From: Rheinheimera texasensis DSM 17496
Lineage (GTDB): Bacteria; Pseudomonadota; Gammaproteobacteria; Enterobacterales; Alteromonadaceae
DNA length: 64,000 bases
Assembly (NCBI RefSeq): GCF_000711985.1
Contig: NZ_JONU01000007.1
Span: 186,001-250,000, forward strand
Direction: 5' to 3'
Shown here: positions 26,504 to 35,134 of the stretch, one piece after another
Numbering within the stretch: the stretch's first letter is position 1
How the letters are laid out: every line of letters starts with the position of its first letter
The notes under the pieces: model-generated
The model's database searches: none
What the model saw: the letters and a program-made list of their open reading frames with translations, nothing else
Told to the model about the DNA's origin: nothing
Made by a program: the position numbers and the translations under genes

Positions 26504-29500
26504 TTAAGGCTTTAATTGTTCAACACGAGCTGCTTGATCAATTCGGGATAGTTTGGCCCCCAGCTTGACATCAAACTGGCGGATAAACCGTTGGATCACA
26601 TCGGCTTGTGCCTGACTAAACACACCATCCAACCCCATATCATGCACCGTGGTAAAAGGCGCATCGTACAACTGTTCAATGCTAATGGCACCGTAGCGCA
26701 CCACATGATTTTTTAAGAGGCCAATAAAGCGCTGTTGTTTGGCGTTCATGTGGGTATGGGTTTGCTGCACAAAGTCGGTAAAGGTTTGTTCGATGGCATC
26801 TTTGTCCATGCCGACAATAGTGCGCAAAATTTTGTCGAGCGTCGCCGAGGACTCCGGGAAAAACTCTTTGAGCGTGTTTAAATCGACATTCGGGTTTTGG
26901 GTGTGCACCAAGGAATTAAGTCTGGCTAAATCGTCTTCCGTGACACTTTCACCGGCGCGAATTTTTTTCAATACTCCATCGGTTTCAAACAGCGGCGCCA
27001 AAGTTTTTTCCACTTCCTGACGGAAAATTTGGTAGTCAATGGAGGCGATTTTGGCGGCACGTTCGGTCACTTGGTAGTCAGCAGTCTCTTCTTTGATATC
27101 TAACACCAAATCAGCGGTCGGCGTCACCATGGGCTTGTCACGCAGATGAATAATACTACGCAGCGCTTTGCGACTCTGTTCTAAGGCGTCAAAACTTAGC
27201 TGTTGCCAGTATTGGTCCTTTTGAATGTCGGCAATAAAGCTAGCCTTGGCACGTACTTCATTCAGGTGCATTTGCAGAGCTTCAATTTTACTGATGACTG
27301 TTTGACGGGCTGCGTCGATTTGGCTTGGATCGGTAAGCAGTAAGGTTTGCAACACCGCCATTTCGGTATCGAACTTAAAGGCTTCGCCTTGCCCCATAAT
27401 ATTGCGCCACTGCATCAACGGCGCGATGCTGTCCCACAACAATTTTTTTGTGTCTGGTGCAAATTGGTTTAACCGTTTGTGATCTTTGGCATTTTCAACG
27501 GCCTGCCAGTTATCACGCACCGCAATGGTATTCATATCTAGTGTGCAAATATCGGCATGCAGCAGGTTTATCACCTCGTTGAAGGTGTCTAAGTCGGCTT
27601 TTTTAAGCGCAATTTCCGCCAGTTGTAAGCGCGTTTCAAACAGTTTTTGGGTGAGTGATTTGCTTTGCTTCACGTCTTCCGGCTCTGGATCTAAGTCGAA
27701 ATATTCGAAGTTTTCCCAGTGATCGAAAATCAAGAAATGGGTTTTGTCTTTGCCTGGTCCGTACAGGTTTTTGCATAATCGGGTACCACGGCCAATCATT
27801 TGCCAGAACTTCACTTTGGATTTAATTGGCTTGGCGAACACTAAGTTGACCACTTCAGGCACATCAATGCCGGTGTCCAGCATATCCACTGAGATTGCGA
27901 TGCGAGCGCTGTTTTCGTCGTTGGCTTTAAAGTCATCAATCAACTCTTCAGCCCGCTCATATTTGGAGTGGATGACGCGACAGAAGTTAGCGCCTAGCTG
28001 CGGGTACATTTCGCCAAACAGTGTAGCTAATAGTTCAGCGTGTTTAATATTGCGGGCAAACACAATGGATTTACCCGGTAGCTGACCGTCGGCATCACGC
28101 AGGCCTTTTTCCATTAAATTGCGCAGTATTACCCGGTTTGTATCTTTATTTTTCACCGCTTCGTCAATTTGCGACGCGTCAAAATCCAGTGAGTTTGGAT
28201 CAATGCCCTGCTCTTCTAATTGGGCAATTTGTTCATCAGTAAAATTGTCTTTTCGAATGCCATCACGCAGGAATTTGGTGGTGAAGCTGACAATTTTATA
28301 GGGAACCAGGTTGCGCTCTTCGATGGCCTGCTCAAGCGGGTAATTGGCGGTTGGCAACTTATAATCACACCCAAAAAGTTCACAGGTTGAGCGCGACACC
28401 ATTTCCACCGGTGTGGCCGTTAAGCCTACTTCTAAGGCATCAAAATACTTAAAGATATCGCCATAGATGTTGTAAATAGAACGGTGGGATTCGTCAGCAA
28501 CAATCAGGTCAAAATAACCAACATCGTACTTTTGGAAAATGCTCATCATGCCTGGGTAGGTGGCAATAAACACCCGCGCGCTATCGGCGGTGTCTTTTTT
28601 ACTTTTACCAACAATATACAGTGGCTCTTTGGTATGTTCGTTAAAGGCATTGCCAGCTTGCTTGCGAAGCTCTTTGCGATCACATAAAAACAACACCCGC
28701 TTCGCCCAACCGGCATCTAATAGTCGTTTGGCAAGAGCGATAGACACGCGGGTTTTACCGGTACCGGTGGCTTGTACCACTAACGACTTGCGATGTTTAT
28801 CGGCAAAGCGCTCGCATACCCTGGTGATACTTTCAATTTGGTAAATACGGCCCGCGACCTTGGTATCGATTGGAGTTTTATTTAAATCTTGTTTCAGACT
28901 GCGTTGTTTTACCAGATATTGCAGACTGTCTTTGCTGTAATAACCGTACACCTTACGACTGTTGTAGCCCTGCGCGTCATCCAGCAGGCGAATGTCGTAA
29001 CCATTGGTGTAGAAAATGACGGGGCGGCGACCGTAGCGTTTTTCCAGTGCATCCGCATACAGGATGGCTTGTTGACGGCCTTTTTCCACCGATTCACGGG
29101 TACGTTTGGCTTCAATGACCGCCAGCGGAGTTTCGTCATCATCAAAAAGTACATAATCGACGCGGCCTTTGCCGGTTGCTGTTGGTTGGCCATCGACTTC
29201 AAATTCTTTACGTACTTGGTCGGTGGAACTTTCATCAAGCGATACATCCCAACCCGCCGCGCGTAAATCCATATCAATAATACGGGCACGGGTTTGCGCT
29301 TCGTTGAAGTTAAAGCCAGACATGGTGGTGAAATTTACTTTGGCTTGTTGTACGGCGCCGGTGTCGATGGCTTTTTGTAATTTTGCGGCGACTTGCTGGG
29401 CTTTTAACTGCGCAGCTTCGGCAGCTTTAAGCTCTTCCAAGGCTTGTTTTAAGCGAGCTTCATGCTCGGCTAGTTTTTCTTGCAACTGCTTATTTTGACG

Positions 29501-29953
29501 GGCAAACGCTACATCTGTTTGGTCTGCTTGTTTAGAACAATCGGGCGCCACAAACTGAGGTAAGTTATTGGCGTTGCCACCACAAAAGGCGACATAAAAA
29601 TAACCACTGACAAAATAAGATTCCTGCAGGATCCAAACAGCTTCCTGTTGATTCACTTTGCCTTCGTGAGCAGCACGATTGCCACTTTTACGGATAGCAT
29701 GCAGTTTTTCGATAATGGTATTGGGGACGGCAGATTTGAAATCTTCAGCGTTAATTTTGTCGATAATGTTGGAGTTCGCATAAACAGGCAGCTGCAATTT
29801 GGCGTAAATCACCCCAACGATTTTTTCCATCAGGCAGCGCATTTTTACCAGCGCACTTTGCGGATCGGTGCAGGCATAATCATGCGCAAAAGCGGCTAAT
29901 TGATAAAGCTCTGGTAAGGCTTCAAGATGTCTAAAACTCATTGCGTGCTTCAT
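26504..29953 (-). CDS. hsdR: Type I restriction endonuclease subunit HsdR (EcoEI type)
   Basis: About 1,149 residues. An N-terminal DUF4145-like helical domain and coiled coil (to about 200) come first. The HSDR_N nuclease is next, with VDYVLFDDDETPLAVIEAKR giving the D...E-x-K core. The SF2 motor has Walker A ATGTGKTRVS, DESH in VADESHRSIYN, and the SVDMLDTGIDVPEV and MIGRGTRL motifs. The EcoEI-type C-terminus binds HsdM/S. Two start ATGs are possible: 29953, with AAGGGA about 10 nt upstream, and 29941. A near-consensus sigma-54 promoter lies at 29983-29998; its expected transcription start (about 29971) leaves a very short leader, which would suit 29941. The gene starts 60 bp after the CARF/sigma-54 activator. 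Confidence 0.95.
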   Translation of the reverse strand: MKHAMSFRHLEALPELYQLAAFAHDYACTDPQSALVKMRCLMEKIVGVIYAKLQLPVYANSNIIDKINAEDFKSAVPNTIIEKLHAIRKSGNRAAHEGKVNQQEAVWILQESYFVSGYFYVAFCGGNANNLPQFVAPDCSKQADQTDVAFARQNKQLQEKLAEHEARLKQALEELKAAEAAQLKAQQVAAKLQKAIDTGAVQQAKVNFTTMSGFNFNEAQTRARIIDMDLRAAGWDVSLDESSTDQVRKEFEVDGQPTATGKGRVDYVLFDDDETPLAVIEAKRTRESVEKGRQQAILYADALEKRYGRRPVIFYTNGYDIRLLDDAQGYNSRKVYGYYSKDSLQYLVKQRSLKQDLNKTPIDTKVAGRIYQIESITRVCERFADKHRKSLVVQATGTGKTRVSIALAKRLLDAGWAKRVLFLCDRKELRKQAGNAFNEHTKEPLYIVGKSKKDTADSARVFIATYPGMMSIFQKYDVGYFDLIVADESHRSIYNIYGDIFKYFDALEVGLTATPVEMVSRSTCELFGCDYKLPTANYPLEQAIEERNLVPYKIVSFTTKFLRDGIRKDNFTDEQIAQLEEQGIDPNSLDFDASQIDEAVKNKDTNRVILRNLMEKGLRDADGQLPGKSIVFARNIKHAELLATLFGEMYPQLGANFCRVIHSKYERAEELIDDFKANDENSARIAISVDMLDTGIDVPEVVNLVFAKPIKSKVKFWQMIGRGTRLCKNLYGPGKDKTHFLIFDHWENFEYFDLDPEPEDVKQSKSLTQKLFETRLQLAEIALKKADLDTFNEVINLLHADICTLDMNTIAVRDNWQAVENAKDHKRLNQFAPDTKKLLWDSIAPLMQWRNIMGQGEAFKFDTEMAVLQTLLLTDPSQIDAARQTVISKIEALQMHLNEVRAKASFIADIQKDQYWQQLSFDALEQSRKALRSIIHLRDKPMVTPTADLVLDIKEETADYQVTERAAKIASIDYQIFRQEVEKTLAPLFETDGVLKKIRAGESVTEDDLARLNSLVHTQNPNVDLNTLKEFFPESSATLDKILRTIVGMDKDAIEQTFTDFVQQTHTHMNAKQQRFIGLLKNHVVRYGAISIEQLYDAPFTTVHDMGLDGVFSQAQADVIQRFIRQFDVKLGAKLSRIDQAARVEQLKP

Positions 29954-29982
29954 TCCGTAAGTGTCCCTTATATCCCTGTACC

Positions 29983-29998
29983 GCAACTATGGTGCCAA
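29983..29998 (-). promoter_or_regulatory. Near-consensus sigma-54 (-24/-12) promoter for hsdRMS
   Basis: Minus-strand TTGGCACCATAGTTGC: TGGCAC, then TTGC, with exactly 10 nt between the GG and GC doublets, as in the sigma-54 consensus TGGCACG-N4-TTGC. Immediately downstream is hsdR, and immediately upstream ends a sigma-54 activator gene. Expected transcription start about 29971. Confidence 0.7.
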
Positions 29999-30013
29999 GC
30001 TTTTTAACTCTGA

Positions 30014-31513
30014 CTAACTATCAGGTTTGATCTTAAGCTTTTCCATCCAATTACTGAGCGTCTGATGATTGGCCAACCCGAGCATTTTCGCTGCTTTTGA
30101 CAAGTTGCCATTTGCCTTTTCTAACGCTGCATAAACCAACTTTTCTTTAATACCATCAATATATTGATGCACATCGAAGCCTGCAACTAAATCAGGTACT
30201 TTGGACTCCGGACTGGTTGAAAATGCAACGGGCAAGCACGCTTGTTGTAGCTGTTCAGCTGTAATTTCTTGGTTTTCGGCCCAGAGTACCGACCGATTCA
30301 GCGTGTTCCACAGTGCGCGGATATTACCTGCCCAGTCGTAGCTTTCTGCAAACTTTATTGCATGAGTGGAAATAGTTTTACCTTCAAATCCAGGTTGACG
30401 AGCAAAGGTGGTATTTATTTCCGCAAGAATTTGCTGAACTAACTCTGGAATGTCTGCTCGGCGTTCACGAAGCGCCGGTAGTTCAATTACACCGACCGCC
30501 AAACGAAAATATAAGTCTTCACGGAAAGAACCATCGGCGACCATTTGCGTGATTGGCCGATGCGTGGCAGCTAAAATCCTCACATCAACAGTGCGAGTTT
30601 TGCTGTCGCCGACGCGCGTGATTTCGCCGTGTTGTAAGGCTCGAAGTAGCTTTACTTGTACTGAGGGAGGCAATTCCCCGACTTCATCTAAAAACAAGGT
30701 GCCGCCATCGGCTTGTTCGAATAAACCAGCGTACTGTCTATCCGCTCCGGTGAACGCCCCTTTGACATGACCAAATAAAATGGAATCCACTAAGTTCTCT
30801 GGAATAGCACCACAGTTAACAACCTTCATTGGCTTGTCACTACGTGCACTCGCTGCATGAATGGCATTTGCGAGCACTTCTTTACCGGTGCCGGTTTCAC
30901 CAAGCAATAATGCGGGGAGATCGGTGGCAGCTAATTTTTGCGCTTTGAAGATAACCTGCTGCATTGGTGCTGAGTTCGCGACCAAATCTTTAAAAGCACC
31001 ACCAAAACTTGGCCCTGCAACGACTTTGGCTTTGATGTTCGTCCGCGCCACTTTGGCGTAAGTGGCATCAAAATCAAATGGGATCCGCACCTCTTCAATC
31101 GTGTTATCCGGCCCTGTTTGTAATAATTGGCATTGGTAAATGCCTTTGCCAAGCAATACTGATACCGCAGCCATGGTCGGCGTGCCGGAAGTAAGATTGA
31201 TATAAAGCTGCGATTGGCTTTGCGATAAAGTCGACAAATTGCGCTGCATGATCGCTGCGACCGCTGAGTAATCAGTTGGTGAAATGAGAGATTGGCGAAC
31301 AATTTCAGCCCTTGCCGGACGCCCTAATATCGCTAGTCGCTTATTCAACCACTCTTCATAACGCAGCCAATGCTCATCCCAAGTATTTGCGAGAATAATG
31401 ATCTGATCGAATACGACAGTATGCTTGGTCGCCAACGTAGCAATGGAAGCCAGTTTGTCTGCCTGCATGTTATCGATGTCGGTCTTACCTAACCATGAGA
31501 TGAGTACTTTCAT
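30014..31513 (-). CDS. CARF-domain sigma-54-dependent transcriptional activator, RtcR-like
   Basis: About 499 residues from the ATG at 31513 (MKVLISWLG); longer in-frame starts add residues unlike the family. Residues 1-150 form a Rossmann-like CARF domain: strands VLISWL, IIILAN and YINLTSGTPTM (about 104-115), the last being the ligand-loop pattern of CARF/RtcR proteins. The sigma-54 AAA+ domain has Walker A GETGTGKE (205-212), GAFTGA (253-258), which contacts sigma-54, and TLFLDEVGE Walker B. A Fis-type HTH (about 463-490) binds DNA. RtcR of E. coli has the same architecture and senses RNA-repair signals; the ligand here is unknown. The gene sits between hsdRMS and divergent druHE, both with sigma-54-like promoters. 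Confidence 0.9.
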   Translation of the reverse strand: MKVLISWLGKTDIDNMQADKLASIATLATKHTVVFDQIIILANTWDEHWLRYEEWLNKRLAILGRPARAEIVRQSLISPTDYSAVAAIMQRNLSTLSQSQSQLYINLTSGTPTMAAVSVLLGKGIYQCQLLQTGPDNTIEEVRIPFDFDATYAKVARTNIKAKVVAGPSFGGAFKDLVANSAPMQQVIFKAQKLAATDLPALLLGETGTGKEVLANAIHAASARSDKPMKVVNCGAIPENLVDSILFGHVKGAFTGADRQYAGLFEQADGGTLFLDEVGELPPSVQVKLLRALQHGEITRVGDSKTRTVDVRILAATHRPITQMVADGSFREDLYFRLAVGVIELPALRERRADIPELVQQILAEINTTFARQPGFEGKTISTHAIKFAESYDWAGNIRALWNTLNRSVLWAENQEITAEQLQQACLPVAFSTSPESKVPDLVAGFDVHQYIDGIKEKLVYAALEKANGNLSKAAKMLGLANHQTLSNWMEKLKIKPDS

Positions 31514-31645
31514 ATAGTGAATTCGTTTTAGTGATTGCCACGAACAGGCGATCAGAGTAAACCTCCAAACCGACTCCAACCAAATATTTTTTACATTAAT
31601 TGCAAAATATCTTACCTCCTGACTACACCACATATTCGAACCAGG

Positions 31646-31672
31646 AATTCAATTCGTTTATCTAATTGAATT
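31646..31672. promoter_or_regulatory. 9-bp inverted repeat, candidate activator binding site
   Basis: AATTCAATT (31646-31654) and AATTGAATT (31664-31672), perfect arms with a 9-nt spacer, in the divergent region between the CARF activator and druH. It lies about 30 bp upstream of the druH sigma-54-like element, nearer than most upstream activator sites, and about 130 bp upstream of the activator start codon. It could therefore serve activation, autoregulation, or both. The rest of the 325-bp intergenic region shows no further structure. Confidence 0.45.
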
Positions 31673-31698
31673 TAAACAATTATATTACGGCCACTTCA

Positions 31699-31716
31699 CC
31701 GGCTCACATTATGCTT
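31699..31716 (+). promoter_or_regulatory. Candidate sigma-54 promoter for druHE
   Basis: CCGGCTCACATTATGCTT: GG and GC are separated by exactly 10 nt. The -12 side (ATGCT) is good; the -24 side (CGGCTC) is weaker than TGGCAC. Predicted start near 31726 gives a leader of about 110 nt to the TTG at 31839. Confidence 0.45.
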
Positions 31717-31838
31717 TGATTAGCTCGGCATTCGAAAGCGTTTCATTTCGGCTACCGACACCATCAGCTTAAACGGTCCCACTAAAGAGTTGATTTGTTT
31801 CCACAAAAAAGATATACGTACCTGAAAAGGAGATAAAT

Positions 31839-33380
31839 TTGAATACTCAACAATGGATTACTGAGTTCCTGTTTACGCGCGCTTTGTTTAAAGGCCCAGT
31901 AAGTAAACCACTTTATGCGTATCAGGTGACTGAAGAAGAATATTCACAGCTGATATCTCTGCTTCAAGATGCCTGTTTTGATACGCATCCTGCCTTTACA
32001 AAACCTCATCCGACAGCGGCATGCTTCTGCTTATTTGTTGCTGAGTACTATCGGCGATACTACAACGGCAACTGGGACTGGCGTGGGGCTGAGGATATCT
32101 TAGGAGTTCAGCTGTCACAGACCGACAGGTCTATTTTGGTCAAACGCGGCTTGGAATATTGGCAGCGTGAAGTTAAAACCAACAACAATGGATACAACTA
32201 TCTCGGCAGTCTTTTTGCTGAAGGCGGATTGCCATGGCCGTTAGTCAGCGGAGAGCAACACGGATTCGGCAGAGCCATCAAACGAGGTATCAAAAATTTC
32301 TATCGTTCGGATGACTTAAAACGCAGTCTGACCGATTTGATGCAGGATTATCAAAAAGAGTTACCGCAAAGTTTTCAAAACTTTGAGACCATTCAGTTAC
32401 TCGCGGCAATTGTTCACCAATTGATGAGCTACGCACAGAAAATCCCGCAGGAGTACAAACGTGAGCCTGCGCGTTATCTTGACCAAACAGTTCCTGATTG
32501 GAACAACGCGTTTCCTATCCCATTGGATATCGGTAACGGCAGGCAGCTGGTCAACGAATGGTTAGCGGATGCGGTTTTCATAGAAGGCGAACAGAAGCTG
32601 ACAAAGGAAAAGTTAAAGGCTTTTTCTGCACAACATTATGTTACTTGTTTCTCCCCTGAGACTTTCTTTGAAAGCGAAGTATTTTTGCCACGAAACATAA
32701 CTTTGGATATCGACCATACAGTGGTCAGTACCATGCGTTTTGAAACTGCACTTTACGAAGGTCAACGATTAGCGCAAAAATCGATCGCCGTGTATGGTCA
32801 AATTCAAGACAACAAACTTAGTGTCAGACTTTCCGTCACACAGCTGAGATTGTTAAGAGACAAGACCGACGTACCGCTATTTTTTAAATTATTAGAGAAT
32901 GGCCGCGCCATTTTTACGGCCGAAATCGACAATTCCACGATTGACACAGTGAACGCGCCGATCGTCGCGGTTGAGGAAGACGATCGTTGGGTCATTGCTG
33001 CGACAGCCAGTTGCTCGCTTAAAGCAACCAACGTCAGAACTTTTGTTCCTGCGACAGCTAAGCTTGTCATTGATGAGCTGCAATTGCTGCCAGAACCACT
33101 TGTCGTGTTGCCGATGGGAAGCTGGTTCCCGTTATCGGTCAATCACAGCGTGGTTACGCCACAAGACAAATTTTTGGTTTCCCTGAATTGTGCAGCGCTG
33201 CAAATAAGCCCGTTCAAACTCTCTGGCCGCCAGTTTTATGGTGAAACCTCGCCACAAACCGTTTATCTGGGTTTCCCTAGGTTAAGCGTCAATCAGGCTG
33301 ACGAGACGGTTTTGCCTCAATACTTCGAATTTTTTAACGGGATCCCCGCCAAAAATGTTCCATTAATGCTGGGGCCGTGA
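31839..33380 (+). CDS. druH: DruH-like (STY4851/YjiT family), N-terminal portion
   Basis: About 513 residues from a TTG start with AGGAG 6 nt upstream. It resembles the STY4851/ECs_5259 (YjiT) family, the DruH component of Druantia type III, by its helical N-terminal half (EYYRRYYNGNWDWRG, QREVKTNNNGYNYLGSLFAE) and its partner, a giant DUF1998 helicase. DruH is normally one protein of about 1,100 residues. Here the frame stops at 33378-33380 and the next frame begins at 33377; together they make about 1,098 residues. Function in anti-phage defence is known only genetically. Confidence 0.7.
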   Translation: MNTQQWITEFLFTRALFKGPVSKPLYAYQVTEEEYSQLISLLQDACFDTHPAFTKPHPTAACFCLFVAEYYRRYYNGNWDWRGAEDILGVQLSQTDRSILVKRGLEYWQREVKTNNNGYNYLGSLFAEGGLPWPLVSGEQHGFGRAIKRGIKNFYRSDDLKRSLTDLMQDYQKELPQSFQNFETIQLLAAIVHQLMSYAQKIPQEYKREPARYLDQTVPDWNNAFPIPLDIGNGRQLVNEWLADAVFIEGEQKLTKEKLKAFSAQHYVTCFSPETFFESEVFLPRNITLDIDHTVVSTMRFETALYEGQRLAQKSIAVYGQIQDNKLSVRLSVTQLRLLRDKTDVPLFFKLLENGRAIFTAEIDNSTIDTVNAPIVAVEEDDRWVIAATASCSLKATNVRTFVPATAKLVIDELQLLPEPLVVLPMGSWFPLSVNHSVVTPQDKFLVSLNCAALQISPFKLSGRQFYGETSPQTVYLGFPRLSVNQADETVLPQYFEFFNGIPAKNVPLMLGP

Positions 33381-35134
33381 GCTATCAGGTGAAAGATGCC
33401 GCCGGTCATACGCTCTATCGCCGGCACTTCGGGTTATTACCAGCAGACTTTGAGCTCAATACCCGCGCAGCGCCTATCGGTGAGACTGCGCTGATGACAC
33501 TAGCATCAAATGCCCCCATAGACATTGTGACTGAAGCGTCAGATGTGTATGAGGCGACGCTAGTCCCTGGCAAGCGCAACTCATTCGCGGTGACAGCTAG
33601 GTCGGCCAATGTGATACCAAACCCACTATTTAAGATAGCTAGCCCTAGCAATGATAAGTACCTGTTGCTTCGTCAAAGGTACCCAGTGTCCGGTGCGAGA
33701 TTGTTAACTCCGGATGAAAGTCTTTGTGCAACAAACGAGCTCTTGCTCAATCAATTAGCCGGTTACAGACTTTTACTGTGTGCTCCTAACTCTGTCGCAG
33801 AAAGCTTTACGCTAGTTTTTGCGGTACATAGCCGGAACGGCGTGCTGGTGAGTACGTCGAAAAAAGTCAAAATCTTAGGCAGTACCGAAACTTTGAGTTT
33901 GTATGGCTTCTATCAGGATTTTGTTCAATTGCTTTCGGTCACCGACGACCAAGATGCTTTCATCAATATTGAAGTTAAAACAAACAGAACATGGCTGACG
34001 TTTTCGATCAGGCGCTATAACGCCCGCTTAGTCCGCGAGGGTGATAGCTATTTGACGGTCGTTCACAATAGACAACTGGCAAAAAGCAGTGAGAAACCAC
34101 AAGATCTTTTTGCCATGAGTTTGACAGACCCATTACAAACTCCGGTTGCATTGGAGAAGCACTGCACTGAAGGTGTTGCTACTGGGTTGTATCACACTGA
34201 CATATTGAGAAGACAGCCTGATCTTTGGTTAGTTTACGCGCCTGCAGAGAGCGAATTTAGTTTCAGGCCTTGCTTATATGTGACTCAAGAACAATCCGCT
34301 ATTGAAGTTGACCGAGAAATTAAGACTCTGCACAGCGCTGCGAAGGCCTACCATCCCGTTGCCAATCCGGATGTGATTCAGCATGTTATTACGCAAATGG
34401 CGGAGGATTATCATCACACTGGCTGGCAGTATTTAGCAGCGCTTAAGCAAAACTATAGTCATCTGCCCCTCTCAACATTTGAAACCTGGAAAGCGCTGGC
34501 ACAAAGCCCTGCTGCATTAGCGCTGGCTATTTTCCGACTTGAATTGGACGAAAGCTTTTGCTTAAGACTTCGCGATGAATTGGCTGTGATCTTTGAAACT
34601 ATCCCGCTTTTGGTGTGGATTAAGACGCGCCAAATCTTTAAATCGGTGCTGAGCGCTGCTGGTTTGCCAGAAATTTTTGTCGAGAGCACCATTAAAAACC
34701 GTGACGGTGTTATGCGTCTGGTAGTTTCCGGTTTTGATCACATGACAGATTATCTGGATACCGGCGATGTCAATGTTCTCATACTACCGCCATTAGACGC
34801 TGTTTTGAGAATTTGGTATCAAGGATTAAGGCAAGATCATGTTGATGATCAATGGCCGGAGACTTTGAAACAACCGTTACGTTCCTGGCTTGCTGAAGCT
34901 GACCTTCCGCAATGCGTGAAGCAACTCACTGGCCGTAATTACACCGACTCGGTGACCTTCTTACCCATTTTTATGGCGTATGTTTCAGTTGGAAAAGCAT
35001 CCATTGCTCAGCTTGGCGATAATCACACGCTCATCAAATTCTTTATTAAACAGCATGCTGACTTTGATCGGCGCTGGTTTTTAGATTTACACGCGCTCAT
35101 GGTTGCTCATTTAGAAAAATACAAAAGGAATTAA
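33377..35134 (+). CDS. druH: DruH-like protein, C-terminal portion (possible frameshift partner)
   Basis: About 585 residues. The GTG start overlaps the stop of the preceding frame (GTGA). The sequence continues as if without a break: LMLG from the first frame and VSYQVKDAAGHTLYRRHFG from the second. A one-base deletion (or -1 slip) at the GGGGCC run, 33371-33376, would explain the split. Alternatively the family has naturally divided into two coupled subunits. Beta-rich first half, helical second half, no catalytic motif seen. It is followed directly by the helicase gene. Confidence 0.7.
   Translation: MSYQVKDAAGHTLYRRHFGLLPADFELNTRAAPIGETALMTLASNAPIDIVTEASDVYEATLVPGKRNSFAVTARSANVIPNPLFKIASPSNDKYLLLRQRYPVSGARLLTPDESLCATNELLLNQLAGYRLLLCAPNSVAESFTLVFAVHSRNGVLVSTSKKVKILGSTETLSLYGFYQDFVQLLSVTDDQDAFINIEVKTNRTWLTFSIRRYNARLVREGDSYLTVVHNRQLAKSSEKPQDLFAMSLTDPLQTPVALEKHCTEGVATGLYHTDILRRQPDLWLVYAPAESEFSFRPCLYVTQEQSAIEVDREIKTLHSAAKAYHPVANPDVIQHVITQMAEDYHHTGWQYLAALKQNYSHLPLSTFETWKALAQSPAALALAIFRLELDESFCLRLRDELAVIFETIPLLVWIKTRQIFKSVLSAAGLPEIFVESTIKNRDGVMRLVVSGFDHMTDYLDTGDVNVLILPPLDAVLRIWYQGLRQDHVDDQWPETLKQPLRSWLAEADLPQCVKQLTGRNYTDSVTFLPIFMAYVSVGKASIAQLGDNHTLIKFFIKQHADFDRRWFLDLHALMVAHLEKYKRN

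Noticed and set aside
28909-29289. 126-codon minus-strand frame inside hsdR
   Set aside because: A shadow frame within a clearly coding gene; composition not protein-like.
30014-31513. CARF domain as a hint of a type III CRISPR locus
   Set aside because: No cas genes and no repeat-spacer arrays are visible; the sigma-54 and HTH domains identify an RtcR-like regulator.
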